From: Phytoseiulus persimilis
Lineage: Eukaryota; Arthropoda; Arachnida; Mesostigmata; Phytoseiidae
Length of the DNA: 64,000 bases
Direction of reading: 5' to 3'
Assembly (NCBI GenBank): GCA_037576195.1
Contig: CM075102.1
Location: 29,322,745 to 29,386,744, forward strand
Shown: positions 21,482 through 33,285 of the stretch, one piece after another
Layout of the letters: each line of letters starts with the position of its first letter
Position numbering within the stretch: position 1 is the first letter of the stretch
Made by a program: the position numbers and the translations under genes
Notes under the pieces: generated by a model
What the model was told of the DNA's origin: nothing
Seen by the model: the letters and a program-made list of their open reading frames with translations, nothing else
The model's database searches: none

Positions 21482-21783
21482 GCGTGGGCCCCGGGAGACA
21501 TCCGATACCGGCTAGCACTTTCTGCGAAGGCCTCTGCGTCTGTCTACGTCCACAGTTCGCTTGATACGCGCTGTGCCGGGCTTGATTTGCAGTGTCACCT
21601 TAAACGCTATTCCTCGCCAACTAGTCACCTTGCCCGCCGACTGGATTTCTAATCTGCTGTGCTCCCAATCTGGCCAGGCCAGCTCACAGGGTTCCTTCCC
21701 GCCCTGTCAGTCGACCAGACTGGGTGACGAACGGCGACAATCCGCGCACAGCTGCTTGGAGCTTCGCTCTCGCGGAGTCCTAG

Positions 21784-22032
21784 ATGTTCATTTCCGAGCG
21801 AGCAGTCGAGTGGCTTTCCGATATACGTGGATTATTCTGTAGGCAAACGAAGCACGGGATTCCCTCTGAGCGGCCGCTGCTGGGCTTCGCACAGGATGGC
21901 GCGCTGATGACGCCCGCTTTAGAACGTCCTGTCGGTGACAATTCTATTTGCGTCTTGCGCCCGAGCGAGTGGCCTGTGGCGCAGTATCGGTGGCTCGTCA
22001 ACAAAAATACAACCATACTTCCTTGGTGCTGA
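21784..22032 (+). CDS. Candidate small ORF or terminal exon, 82 codons
   Basis: The frame opens with ATG directly after a TAG that could also be a 3' splice site (GAGTCCTAG). It reads protein-like throughout, with two Trp-containing segments (AVEWLSDIRGLF, SEWPVAQYRWLV), and ends at TGA 22030-22032. No motif or signal peptide is evident and the start context is weak. It may be coding, but the evidence is composition only. Confidence 0.15.
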   Translation: MFISERAVEWLSDIRGLFCRQTKHGIPSERPLLGFAQDGALMTPALERPVGDNSICVLRPSEWPVAQYRWLVNKNTTILPWC

Positions 22033-24225
22033 TGCTGGTACACTAGTGGTCGCCGTGCCGGGCTCCGTTCTCAGCCCTCGACGTCCTCAGAGTGCGCACG
22101 CCTTCCCAACCTGCCCCAGCTTCTGCGGCCCGATTCGTTCGCAGCCAACGTGCCTGCCTGCCTGCGTGCGCGGCCCTTCCTCCGCTAATCGCCTCGGTCG
22201 CAATCAGTCTTGGAACTTTGTGAGCGGCTTTGACAAAATCTGTCAAACTCCTTCCGCGACAATCAATTTCCTTTTGTCTTGAGAGCATTCCGGGCTCTCC
22301 AAACGTCACGTCGAGCACTCGGGACAGGGTATCAACTCCAATCTCATGATTAATTCGGTTATTCTTCCCGGATTGAATGATGCGCCCACATGCCTTGCAG
22401 GGCACTCGCGGAGACGGCTCGGGTTCGGAGAGGGTCTCATATGCCCCTGAATTCGGCCGCTCGCGCGAACGCTTGGATCACCGTAACGGCGTGCTTCGAC
22501 AGTAGTTCCCCGCGAATATACAACTGTATGAAATCCTCGCATCGAAGCTCAAGTCTTTCAGGCCCATTGCAGCTGGCTTCTTGGCCTTTGATCCATCCGG
22601 AACGAGCTCTTTGACATCTGCGCTGACAGAGTCGGACGGATGCTATCTTCAACGGGCCGACATGTGGATTCGGCCGAGCCGCCCTGTTTTCACGAGGCCG
22701 CTTTTCAGGACAGTTGTCTGTCGTCGTGTAAGAGCGCGGAAGGCAGGCCGGCCAACCAGCCGGCGGGCCAGCAGAACAGCGGGTAGAATGTCGCTAGGCC
22801 TCGCGTCGGCTCTTGCCTCTCCACGGCATGGTCGAGTGAGATCTCAATCGCTGATAAAACAGTTGAGGTGAATAGATAGGCGGGAAAAACTCTCGGAACA
22901 ACTCTCTCCTTAATACATCTCGGTAATCAGTGATTTTTGTCGAGGATCCTCCTTTGTCGACCGAATGGTGCTAAGCCAGATCGCTGGCGAACGCAGCCTC
23001 GAAGGAGTCGGATTCGGGCAGTCTGAGAAATGAGCGAAGGCCGGCCTCTCGCCACGATGTCCGGTCACTCGCAGCCTTCTCGCCGGATGGCATAATGGCG
23101 CCCGGAGCTCGCGGCACTTATTACGCGATTGTTCCACCACTCCGTCCGTAGGGACACCCGCTCATGTCGGCTTTCCCATCCTGGAGGGAAATCCTGCGAC
23201 AGAGAAAAACTTCACCGACCAGTGGGACACTCGACTCTACGGATAGATTCGACCGAACGAAATGTCTGCTCGCACGCGAGCTCCGGTGACCGATTTCCTC
23301 GCAAAGTTGTGCTGTTCGGCGTCCTGCCACTTGTTTCTGCGTGAATTCCCATCCAACGTTGTCAGGCGTGTCGATGATCGAGTGCAGCCGCTTGACTAGA
23401 GCTGTAGGGCAGGCGTAGCTAACGCCCCTATAAATGAGAGCTTCAGCAGGCAAACAAGCGGACAAACAGGCTGCCAGGCAGTCAGGTGGGCGAGCAAGCG
23501 GGCATTCAGAGGATATTAGCAACATAAACATTATGTCTATGGCGAGCCAGGCCGACTATCCGCAGCTTGGCGACCGCAATAGCGGACAGCGGCGGGTGAA
23601 CTGGAGCGGACGCTCGCCCTGCGGCCAGAGGGGACGATGAGCTCGTGGACGAACCGGCAGACGCTCCGTCAAAGCCACGTCGCTTACTCCTACGGCAATA
23701 ATGCCCGCCTCCCTCTCGCCGTAGGAAGTTACGCGCTTCCCTGGCCGCTATATCTCACCGATTCCTCATGATGTCCTGGTTCTCCTTCCCGACCGGGAAT
23801 AGAGCGCCGCAGCGGCGCGGAGCTGCCCGCGAGGACCGGAAGCTCAAGTGACTCCAGCACCTTTCTGCCCGGCGGAGGAGCGATCCGATTGAGGCAATCG
23901 TCGCCGCCGCAAAAAATTAACGGGACGTTACGAGAACTTGATACGCGGAGTCCAGCGAATCGACAGAGCTCTGTTATCCATTAGTGGAATCAGGGCAACG
24001 GCCTCATTGTAGAAGCTGCTCCAAAATCGTTCTAACGATCCGTGGGCTCCCTGGCGCTCGGGCGCAGGGGCTCCGAGTCGGAAAAATCGTATTTATAATC
24101 GACCAGATCCGGAGCTGACATGAGCTCGGCAGCGCAGCTTTCCGCTTCAAGAGTAGCGCCCAATCTTGAGGACATGACAGAAGACAGCGGGAGGACTCGC
24201 AATGATCGCGACTTGCTTGATATAC
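22033..24225. other. No gene recognised; GC-rich
   Basis: Short repeated words such as TGCCTGCCTGCCTGCG (about 22150) and CAGGC/AAGCGG clusters (23435-23505) are visible. No ORF has a recognisable motif. Confidence 0.5.
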
Positions 24226-24251
24226 AGAGAGAGAGAGAGAGAGAGAGAGAG
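24226..24251. repeat. (AG)13 microsatellite
   Basis: A perfect 26-base AG dinucleotide run. It interrupts no recognised gene. Confidence 0.9.
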
Positions 24252-27200
24252 TGGCGTCGAATTCCGGTCCAATTGCATCCATCTATTGAACCGTTCAACA
24301 AACGCCTTCTGGAAATCGTTCACGACCATCTGTATACGAGGCATTCTTTGGCCGGGATCGATGGTTAAGTCAGGCTCTATCGAATCCGCTTCAGGGATCT
24401 GACCGTTATCGCGGAGAGTTACATAAGGTTTCACGATGAAACCGCCAGAGCTGCACCGGCGATCCGGCCCCGAGGTCTATGATATGATTAGATCAGGCCA
24501 CCCGGGAGACCGGTGAAACTTGAGATCGAGATTCAGCCCAGAGTGATCGACCTGTTGCACAAGGATACCTCGACGCTGCTCTGAGCATCCTCAAATCAAT
24601 CACGAAATGAGTCGGAGCACAAGTGTTCGATGTCGCTCTGGATGCAATTTTCATTCCTCCGTCTGTCCTTCATCAATTCACCCCAGCCGAGGAATGTTCT
24701 CCTCGGCCGAAAAGGCCCGTTTCGCAGAGACGAGCAAGCTCGCTCCGAGGTGAACGCGCGTGCCGATTGACAGACGTGAACGTCGACAGAACACATGAAG
24801 CAACTTTGCGATGCTCAACTCGTTGCTGAGCATCCCTCCTACGTGAGTACCGCGTTACCCCGACTCGCATGTCGCTCCCCATCTCTCTGTGATTGCGCGA
24901 CGTTGGCCTGACCTCATGCGATTGGTACCACGGAATCGTTCAGCAAGCGAACGAAGGCTGCCGAGATCCTGACATATTGTCCGTCGACAGAGGACAACGA
25001 GGGTCGCTTTGAGCTGACTTTGCAACAGTCGAACGAGTTCCCTGAGTTCTGTTCGTCTAGTGCGACTCGTTTTGATAACTTGAGATGAGATGCCCGAGCT
25101 TTTTTGCGCTGTATCCCGCTGCCGGTCCACGGTGCAGCTTCCGATTCAAACGAGATCAGCGCCCTTCCCGATACTCATATTCTCTGCTACTCCTCTGCTA
25201 GAACAGCTACTCCCTCGAAGCGTATTGCACTATGGTGCCGTGGGACTCCTTCGCGATTCGGCGCACATTGAAAGTATGCTCAACGCGATTAACGAGTGAG
25301 GAGGCGGTGTCAAGTCAAGCGCTCCTGTCTCCGCGATCTCCCTGTGCTTCCTGATAAGCTCAGCCGGAGATGCATCCGCATATCTGCCTCCGCATTCTGG
25401 AAAGGACGTTTCGAGTGACAGAGCACAGACGGGGGCGCTTCCCCGCGGTCGGCGTCAGGCGAGGTTGATGGCAGAACGTCATTCATACGAGCGACGGCGG
25501 CGACGAGATTCGCAAACCTCATTGCACTGTAAACGCTCAGTTTAGAGTTTCGACGCTCTGGCCGACGACTGCTGTGATGGGTGCTGCAGTAATTCGACAT
25601 TCCTCTATTTGGCATCGCGGAACCACAAGGAATTCCGTGCACGTTATCGGTGCGGAGAACCGTCACCCGCGAACTGTCCCGCCGCATGCAACCGGATCAT
25701 ACGCTGCGCGTCGCATCGCGGCGTCTAGATTCCTCCAAATAGCAGAAAGGAGGAGCTCTGATGCGGGAATTTCGACTGCGCTCCTAGGAACACACGGGAA
25801 TTATTTTTGACGTTGCCTCAAATCGCGGAGTAAATATACTCAGTACATATTTGCAAGCAAGTCGTTCGAGGAAGGTCGCGTTCTGACCAGCAACCTGCCG
25901 GGAGCTAGTTCGGTTCGTTTGAGGCCAAGTTTTAATAATATCGAAGCCGCGTTGGAGAATATTAAGGAGGGTTTCGGTGGCGACAGGTTGGAAATAATTT
26001 GGGGCTTTTATATTGAGAAAATACAGCCCGGACTCAACACGAGACCTGTATACAGGAGTCGAGAGATTCCCGATTCCCTACCATCACGATCGGCTCGTTC
26101 CCGCTCCTAATACGGAGAAATGTTCGCAGCGGGAGTGTGCACGGCCGTTTCTCGAATTTGCACGCACGACTGGAGCGGGCGAGAATCCGTTGTGACACGG
26201 GTTCCGGAATGATTCTTCAGAGGAGAAAAACTCTCGCAAGCCGATGAGAGGTTTGTTTTCATTCCGGCGTTTCTCTCGTTCTGCGCCCGAGTTGATCCTT
26301 TCTTTCCTTCCTACCGTCCTCAACTCTTTTCTTCCATTTGCTGTGGTTGTTTTTCCCTCGGCAGGATGACTCATCAAGAGGCATTCCCGCATCGCGTCGT
26401 CGCCAGCGAGCTGATCTGTTCTCCCGCGCCGCCGGGGTTCTTCATTTGAATGCAAATCGAAGTTGCTCCGGGCGCGTTGACGAAAACATCGTCGCCATCA
26501 TCATCATTGACGTCTCCGATGTCTGCAGCCGGCCGTGGATCCCGAACGGCACGGCATCGATGATTACGCTCATGATCATCATGGCGGGAAACCAGAGCAG
26601 TCCATGGCTTTGAAGAGTTACAACAACGACCGATGGGTTCGTGAATCGAGCCGATTCCATGTCATCCAGAGGAACGCGTTCGGTAGCGCGCCCCACTTCG
26701 CGGGATGTCCGCAGGTCCGAAATGCATGCTCCGGTCACTGACGTACAATAAACGGCTAACGGCGTGAGGAGTGCCTGTAATCAACGCAGAACTGCCTCCG
26801 AGTTGCTGTGAGCAACCAAAAACCGCAACAGCTCAGAAACTCGGCGGTAGGGCCTGTCGTCGTGTCCTGCTGCTCGTTTCGCGGCCATCCAACGAAACTT
26901 CCCACTCCTTTCCACGTGCTTGTCTGCCAGCCCGATGGCGCAAGCGTTCGCACCCTTGTCGGCAACAGCGAAGCAAAATCGCAACGGAGCAGCGAATCCG
27001 TTGCGTTCGCGGCCGTCGTTGTCACTATAGGTCGAAGCTTCCGAAAAATGAATTTGCGCGCTCGAAATTTCGAACGGAACCTCTCTCAATGACTGAGATT
27101 GCCCGAGATGGGAAGCCCGCGCTGCTCCGCGTTCAATTAGACAGAACCTCGGGCTCGGCTGTCCACGCGGAGAGAACCCGAAACTTTCCATTTTTCATGT

Positions 27201-30200
27201 CGGCGATAGCTTCGAACCACCTCGCCTGAGGATTGGTTGGAAAGTGAACAAATTCTATCGAGCCCGCTGTAGAGGAGCGCCCTCCTCCCGGAGAGCCGAT
27301 GATCCACGAAGTTTCGCGTGCATTAACAGATCAGTCGTTCAAGCAGCAGGCGGCCGAAAACGGAGCGACGCGTTGCCCGTGTGACACCGTACGAGCTCTC
27401 GGCCCTGGAGAAGCTCTCTGGGGCTTCCGAGAGGAGCCGGCGTTCACTTGTGATGCGTACGGAGTCGGCTGCAGCGCGAGGGGAGGGAAGAAAAACTGCT
27501 GCCGTCGACTCTGCAATGTAATGAGCGAACGACAAGGAACTTATTAGAGAGAGCCGGATATCTGGACGGGTGGGCTGTGAGAATACGGTGTGGCTGGGAG
27601 TCTGAAAGTGGGAACAGTTCCCGAAAAGCAGTCTATGAACTATTTCGGGCTGGGAGCGAGAGCCAGCCCGCTCGGTTCGGGGGCGTGGAGATCCGAACAG
27701 GGTTCTGGGGCATGGGTCAGATACGACGGCTCGGCGGTGCGGGGGGCTGCCGGTGCTGCCTCTGCTACCGCTGTCGGCGGCAAGCACGGAGAACCTTGCC
27801 CGTGTTGCGAGTCGAACGGAATGAACATATTCCCCCACTGAAAACCGCGAGACGGAGCCGGGGGTGAAGAATATCCCATTTGGCGGAGCGCGACTGCGGC
27901 CGTCGGAGCGAGAGCTCCTTCCAAAAAGATCCGAGTCCCGGCGAGAATCCATACGCGCCGCCGCGTCAAGTCAGCCTCAAGTAGGCCGGCGTCATACTCC
28001 TGTTGTACGTCGCGGTGACTGGACGTACCGCAGTGAGTCGATCGCTCGGTCGATACTTACACGGCCTAACCGATTCACACGGTGGCCGCCGTCGCTTTCT
28101 TCGGAGAGGCCGGAGCAGGGAATTTTCTCCGCGGCTTGAACCCCGGGAGAACTGTGACGCACTTGGGAGGCGTGATCGCTTCCTCTGGCCTGATCCGGTT
28201 CTGCAACCTGTTGTGCATCGCGGTCAAAGATGCCCGGTGAGAGGCGGTGGAGCGCGCTGTTGTTGTTGGAACCATCCAACAGTCTCGCAGTATGCTCCTG
28301 AAGACGCGGTGTAGAGGAGCTGCTTAACGCGCACGATCGACGAGATCCATCACGGACCTCGGTTATAAATATCGACGATTCCGAATCAGAGAACGAGCAG
28401 GCAAAACTGTTCGGTGGTTGCTTGGACGGCTGCGGAGGGAACGAGCAGGCGGGCTGGCCGCCCGCACGGCCGGCCAGCGAGCTGGCGCCCCGGCTTGAAA
28501 GGAAATAGGGATGAACGCGCCGGAGCCCCGACAGATGGACAGTTTTATTACTCGTTCTCGAGAAAAGACCGAGCCTAGGGAGCGAGTGAGCCAGTACTCA
28601 CTCACTCGGCAGGGCCATCGACGCTCGAAGTGACCAGCCTTCAGTCGAGTCGGACGGCAAGGCTTGCTTCTCCGGAGTGGGGGTCTGATCCAACGGCCGG
28701 AGAACTTACGAGGCGTCAGAAGGTCTGCGCCGAGGAGACGTCGTCCTTGTGGATCCAGGAACGACGATTTGGCGATTGCAGTGGGCAACTTCCCTCGGCC
28801 GTGGCTGTTGTCTTCCACAGAGCAGATAAAATCGTCGGTTCGTCGCCATTGCAATTCGATCCTATACAGATTGTAACGCATCATCTGGAACGAGGCTCCT
28901 CAATTGGAGCTCTCCCAGGTGGAACCACCCGAGGCTGGAAGGGGCGCGGAGACTTGAATGCCGCTGAATGCGGACGCGTGATGTTTTATTCATCTCTTGA
29001 GTCAGGGCCCTTCAGGTCAAAATCCCGCATCGATAACTGGCAGTAGCTGGGGCATTCAGTTGAACACTCACAAGGAGCTCTCGGCGGCTGGGAACGGAAC
29101 TCGGACAACCATCAGAAGCGGGTCGGGTCAAGCTACTCCCGGAGATATTAATTGACAGCTTAAGCGTCGATTACCCGAAAGCCCGACTCGCTGAATCCTT
29201 GCAGGGCACAAGCCCGAGACTCTCGAGCAGAGGGTTTCTGATTCGACGGAAAAACTAGCTGATCCTGTCGGGACGTCGAACTCGTGCTCGTGCTGACGGT
29301 GGTTTTCATGGAAAAAAGCGCCACGCTCGTTCAGCTCGAAATGATGGAGGAAGGGCTCGCATTCTAACGAGCGAACACGAGGAGGGCAGCTCTTCGCAGC
29401 TTTCCAGTGGCGGGCGCTGATTCAAATCGCAGCCGGAGCCGGTTGCGCAGTGTTGTTCTCCGTGTCGTTGTTCTCAATGTTGTTGCTCGGATTGATCTTG
29501 TTTGCACTCCGTGTTGCATCCATGGTGAGAATTCGTTCGTCGAGTTGCGCTCTGAGGGGCTATGGCCCGGGGCTGATGCATGGCTAGCTTTGCTAAATCC
29601 ACTTAGACGCCGCCCGGTTCACGAGCAGTAGCTCGAAGGGGCTTGCCGGCGTTAAGCATCGCGGAAAGAGTAATTAGACTTCAGCTTAAGGTGACTCTCA
29701 TCAGCAGCTTACCTTGCTTACGTCAATTAACTCATGACTTTTCCGTTCGTCGTTCGACTGACTCGAACTCCGGTTGACTCCGCTTGGTGGCGACCGGATT
29801 CGCGGATTTTTCGCGCCGCTGTCATCCCTTCCGTCGCGTTTCAGTTTGACTCCCCAGATTCAGTCGTAGGAGGGGAAAGCGTTGGGGCGCATGGGGAGAA
29901 GATAGAGGGAGGTTGTCGCACCTATTGATGATTCAGAATTTTCCCGAGTTCAGAGCCACGGGTAGCCAGTCGCGAGACTCCTGGCCAGGCCGTGGGCGGC
30001 GTCTGGTGATCGAGACGACGTTGGCATTTGCATTTCGGAAAAACGTCAATCTTGTGACATATTTCCGAAACCACGGCCTCCGCTGACCACCGCCGACTGC
30101 CGTCAAGTCGCCATCCTCACCTCCTAGTTTTCTTCTCCCCGGTGAGCAGGGTATCGCCCTGGAAGTAATTCCGATAGATTCTGCCGAGAGGAGGGTCACA

Positions 30201-30800
30201 TGAGCGTGAGAAAATGGAAGAGTCGTGGTGAGGGAAGAAAGAGCTCGCATCGAGAGAAAATACTTGATGGAGTCGTAATAACTTCGGTCATATTCGAAGC
30301 TGGCGTTCGCTGCTTGGGAACACGGAACCGAAGGCCATCACTCCGACATGGGTTAGATCGAAGCAGAGTTTGATGACGTCGCAAAAACCTCGCAATCCCA
30401 TATCGAGAGGAACGCAAAATTCGACAAGGTCATCGCGGGCATGAATCTTGTTGCCGCCGTGTTGCGGGAATGTTCCGTTAATGCCCGGGGATTATGTTTT
30501 GTTGGGACTTCAGTTCCGTTGTTCACAGCAGATTAGCACAAACAAGAGATGGACAAAAACTGTGGGAGCTACCTTCAACTTTAATCCACCCTGGCGTGTG
30601 AGGACACGAACGCCGGCCTGGCTCGCTGTCACTGCAGGGAGTTTGCATGCTAATTTTAGGGAGGCAACGACCAAGCTCCTCGCTGACTCCGTTAGCTGCA
30701 GATGTTTCCCAGGCTAGTTCGGAGCTCCTTCAGAGTCTGCTCACAGATCTCGCTTTTCTTGCTGACTCAGTGTCGTTCAATGTCAGTCCAGATCGATTCG
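24252..30800. other. No gene recognised; upstream region of the receptor gene
   Basis: This stretch precedes the muscarinic receptor exon and probably contains its 5' untranslated exons, first intron and promoter, none of which I can place. ORFs such as 27323-27952 (- strand, 209 codons) lie in locally GC-rich DNA, where long frames occur more easily, and have no motif. Confidence 0.4.
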
Positions 30801-30809
30801 TATACGAGT

Positions 30810-30830
30810 CCTTCTCTGATTCTGTTGCAG
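30810..30830 (+). promoter_or_regulatory. Strong 3' splice site opening the receptor exon
   Basis: A pyrimidine-rich tract (CTTCTCTGATTCTGTTGCAG) ends in CAG with the AG at 30829-30830. The next base would start the exon that carries the receptor. In the receptor frame a TAA occurs at 30852-30854, so nothing upstream of 30855 can be translated as part of the receptor. This makes the first part of the exon 5' untranslated sequence. The tract could instead be read as a donor (CAG|GTAACT), but the pyrimidines favour an acceptor. Confidence 0.45.
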
Positions 30831-30843
30831 GTAACTGTTCGCC

Positions 30844-31080
30844 ATGGATGCTAAGGCAGCCGCAGTCGAGACTTTGGTGCTAGCAGTCCTGATCGGTCGC
30901 TGGTGTCGTCCTCGGTGTCGTCGTCGTTGGCACCCCTGCCGACGTGGTGGCCTCCTCCCCCTTCTCCTCCGTCAATCCTCCACCACTCGTTGCCTCCGTC
31001 GTCCCAGGCGGACTCTCGAATCGCGGAGCAACGGAGCCGCCCTGCCGAACCCGCGACGACCAGGATCAAGAAAAAGATGA
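30844..31080 (+). CDS. Upstream ORF overlapping the receptor start (ATGA)
   Basis: ATG in the strong context GCCATGG opens 78 codons in a different frame from the receptor. The TGA at 31078-31080 shares its last-but-one bases with the receptor ATG at 31077-31079, forming ATGA. The peptide is short, starts with a hydrophobic segment (VETLVLAVLIG) and then becomes very Arg-, Pro- and Cys-rich, so it is unlikely to be a conserved protein. More likely it is a regulatory uORF that limits receptor translation or couples it by termination and reinitiation. If this region is an intron or the transcript starts downstream of 30844, the uORF would be irrelevant. Confidence 0.4.
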   Translation: MDAKAAAVETLVLAVLIGRWCRPRCRRRWHPCRRGGLLPLLLRQSSTTRCLRRPRRTLESRSNGAALPNPRRPGSRKR

Positions 31081-33140
31081 GTCGGGGTCCTCTAGCGTCT
31101 CCGTCGGCTGAGCTGGGTTTGTCAACGGTTCTGTACAACATTCCTCGAGTTTGGCAGGATGCGTACCGCAACACCTTGTACTCGTCGAACCTCGCCGGCG
31201 GCGGGAAGGACGACTCGTCGTTCGAAGGCGACCCGCTCGGACTGGACGACAACATTTCCACTGCGACATATGAGGCGGGATTCGGAGCTTCTGCGAACGA
31301 AACGATCACGCTGTACGCGGGAGCGATGCCGCACACGAATTTGCAGTTTCTTCTCATTGTGTTGTTCGGCGGATTCTTTTCGTTCATCACAATCGTCGGC
31401 AACCTGATGGTGATGATCAGCTTCAAGATGGACAAGCAGCTGCAGACGATCTCAAACTACTTCCTGCTCAGCTTGGCCATCGCCGACTTCTCGATAGGGA
31501 TCATATCGATGCCGCTGTTCACCTACTACACGCTGTTCGGCTACTGGCATCTCGGCCCGTTCATCTGTGACACCTGGCTCGCCTGGGACTACTTAACCAG
31601 TAACGCATCCGTACTGAATCTGTTGATCATTTCGTTCGATAGATATTTTTCGGTTACACGCCCACTCACATACAGAGCCCGACGGACGACCCGTCGTGCG
31701 GCGATCATGATCGCGTCGGCGTGGCTCATATCGCTGTTACTATGGCCGCCGTGGATCTACGCCTGGCCGTATATTGAAGGCAAGCGCTCGGTGAAAGAGG
31801 GCGACTGCTATATTCAGTTCTTAGAAACGAACATCTATATTACGTTCGGCACAGCGCTGGCGGCGTTCTACGTGCCAGTGTGCATCATGTGCATCCTGTA
31901 TTGGCGAATCTGGAGAGAAACCGAGAAACGACAGAGAGATCTTACGCACCTTCAGGCCGGCAAGAAGCCCCCGCCCCCGAGCACGGGCAGTAAAAGGTCT
32001 ACGAGCAGTCGGGACGACGATGCTGATTTCCGCAAGAACAGCAGCCTCTACGTAGAGACATGTAAATACCTTCCCACTTCGTCAGCCGATCCCAACGGGC
32101 CCGGCTCTCTGTGCCGAGTTCAAACGCCGCCTCGGTCGGCGACGTCGAGAGAAATGCGCCCTCGTCAACGCTTCAAGAGAATGCTTCTATCGTGGTGTAA
32201 AACGAACCCCAACGCGCATCAGCCCAATAATAATATAGACCGTGATGACGACTCTGGCTCGAGTCATGGCTCTCCCAGTGCACAGACTCCCGCTTCGGCC
32301 GAGACCCCGGTCCGGACGGACGTTCAATTCAAGCCTTTAGGCCAAAGTATTCGGAAGCAGGCCACCGAACGGGGCGCTGTGGCGAGTTTTCCGGCCGGCT
32401 CCGCCAAAGCGAGCGGTGACCCCACCGCGGGGATGAACAGCCTGAACAGTTGCCGCGGAAAGTCAGCCAGCACTTCAGCCAGGTCGTTTTCTAGCGATTC
32501 CGTGTACACAATCCTTATCCGACTTCCGACACAAAACAGCGTAGATGTTGACGGTGAAGCATCGCAACCCTCGATTCGAATGATTCTCGAAGAGGAACCT
32601 CTCGTCGTGCGACAGAACCTGTCCTCGCTAACGAGTACCAGTCACCAACACCACCATCATCATCAACAGCAGCAGCAGCAGCAACAACACCTGCATGCAC
32701 CGCATCCGCAAGCCAAAGCGATGATGGCTTCGACAACGGGTACGACAACCATCAGCACCCGGGAACGACTCGCTCTCAACAACCGATTGGTCACGACGGG
32801 AACGACGAAAAAAGCGCCCAAGAAAAAACGGAAGCATCAAGAACGCAAACAGGAACGCAAGGCCGCCAAAACACTATCGGCCATCCTGTTGGCCTTCATA
32901 GTCACTTGGACACCGTACAATGTTCTCGTGCTCATCAAGACATTGAGTCCTTGCGGAGGCGACGAGAATTGCATTCCTCAAGGTCTGTGGAACTTCGCCT
33001 ACTGTCTCTGCTACATCAACAGCACAGTGAACCCGTTGTGCTATGCGCTGTGCAATGCCAACTTTCGTCGAACCTACATCCGAATACTGTCATGTAAATG
33101 GCACACGTCAAAACAGAGGAATCGGGGTTACTTTAATTGA
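31077..33140 (+). CDS. mAChR-A: Muscarinic acetylcholine receptor, A type (GPCR)
   Basis: A seven-helix plasma-membrane receptor that binds acetylcholine and signals through G proteins; arthropod A-type receptors couple to Gq/phospholipase C. Numbering is from the ATG at 31077 (687 residues). The N-terminus has two glycosylation sites (NIS, NET). Helices are at about 90-114, 125-148, 161-185, 208-229, 253-275, 598-621 and 638-658. Ligand residues are present: Asp171 in WLAWDY, Tyr614 and Asn615 in WTPYN, Tyr642 and Tyr646 in FAYCLCYINST. Also present are DRY (188-190), the Cys164-Cys244 pair, Cys626/Cys632 in the last outer loop, NPLCY (652-656) and a likely palmitoylated Cys673. The third inner loop is about 320 residues and low-complexity, as is typical. 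SNASVLNLLIISFDRYFSV and LLLWPPWIYAWPYIEGKR match A-type rather than B-type receptors. The ORF is open back to 30855 but has no earlier in-frame ATG, so 31077 (AAG ATG A) is the best start. No intron interrupts it. Confidence 0.95.
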   Translation: MSRGPLASPSAELGLSTVLYNIPRVWQDAYRNTLYSSNLAGGGKDDSSFEGDPLGLDDNISTATYEAGFGASANETITLYAGAMPHTNLQFLLIVLFGGFFSFITIVGNLMVMISFKMDKQLQTISNYFLLSLAIADFSIGIISMPLFTYYTLFGYWHLGPFICDTWLAWDYLTSNASVLNLLIISFDRYFSVTRPLTYRARRTTRRAAIMIASAWLISLLLWPPWIYAWPYIEGKRSVKEGDCYIQFLETNIYITFGTALAAFYVPVCIMCILYWRIWRETEKRQRDLTHLQAGKKPPPPSTGSKRSTSSRDDDADFRKNSSLYVETCKYLPTSSADPNGPGSLCRVQTPPRSATSREMRPRQRFKRMLLSWCKTNPNAHQPNNNIDRDDDSGSSHGSPSAQTPASAETPVRTDVQFKPLGQSIRKQATERGAVASFPAGSAKASGDPTAGMNSLNSCRGKSASTSARSFSSDSVYTILIRLPTQNSVDVDGEASQPSIRMILEEEPLVVRQNLSSLTSTSHQHHHHHQQQQQQQQHLHAPHPQAKAMMASTTGTTTISTRERLALNNRLVTTGTTKKAPKKKRKHQERKQERKAAKTLSAILLAFIVTWTPYNVLVLIKTLSPCGGDENCIPQGLWNFAYCLCYINSTVNPLCYALCNANFRRTYIRILSCKWHTSKQRNRGYFN
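32649..32687 (+). repeat. His5-Gln8 run in the receptor's third inner loop
   Basis: Codons CAC/CAT x5 followed by CAA/CAG x8 encode His525-529 and Gln530-537 of the receptor. The CAG/CAA mix suggests a trinucleotide repeat that may vary in length between individuals. It lies in a disordered loop, away from the basic pre-helix-6 segment (KKAPKKKRKHQERKQERK) involved in G-protein coupling. Confidence 0.85.
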
Positions 33141-33160
33141 GCGCTCGCCATGCTCGGTTA

Positions 33161-33285
33161 ATCCTTTTCCCTACTCCTCCTCCTCCTCTCTCCACCCGCA
33201 CTCGCTCCTTCTCCCGATCTCGTTCTTTCAACTTAGTCCAATTATTCTCCTCCCTTTTATTTTGTCTTTCTGTCCCGTTCAACAG
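33161..33285 (+). promoter_or_regulatory. Long pyrimidine tract and strong 3' splice site just after the receptor stop
   Basis: About 120 bases that are overwhelmingly C and T end in GTTCAACAG, with the AG at 33284-33285. This is the best-looking 3' splice site in the window. It lies only 145 bases beyond the receptor stop codon on the same strand, so it could serve a 3' untranslated exon, an alternative receptor C-terminus, or the next gene. Confidence 0.45.

Noticed and set aside
27323-27952. 209-codon - strand ORF upstream of the receptor
   Set aside because: Locally GC-rich sequence makes long frames likely; the composition is Ser/Arg-rich with no motif, and overlapping + strand frames exist.
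30903-31076. N-terminal extension of the receptor by 58 residues from 30903
   Set aside because: The codon at 30903 is GTG, not ATG, and the extension is a Ser/Pro/Trp-rich stretch unlike receptor N-termini. The frame is merely open back to a TAA at 30852-30854. The first in-frame ATG is 31077.
31122-31435. Several ORFs antisense to the receptor
   Set aside because: They are shadows of the receptor coding sequence, which is supported by strong family conservation.
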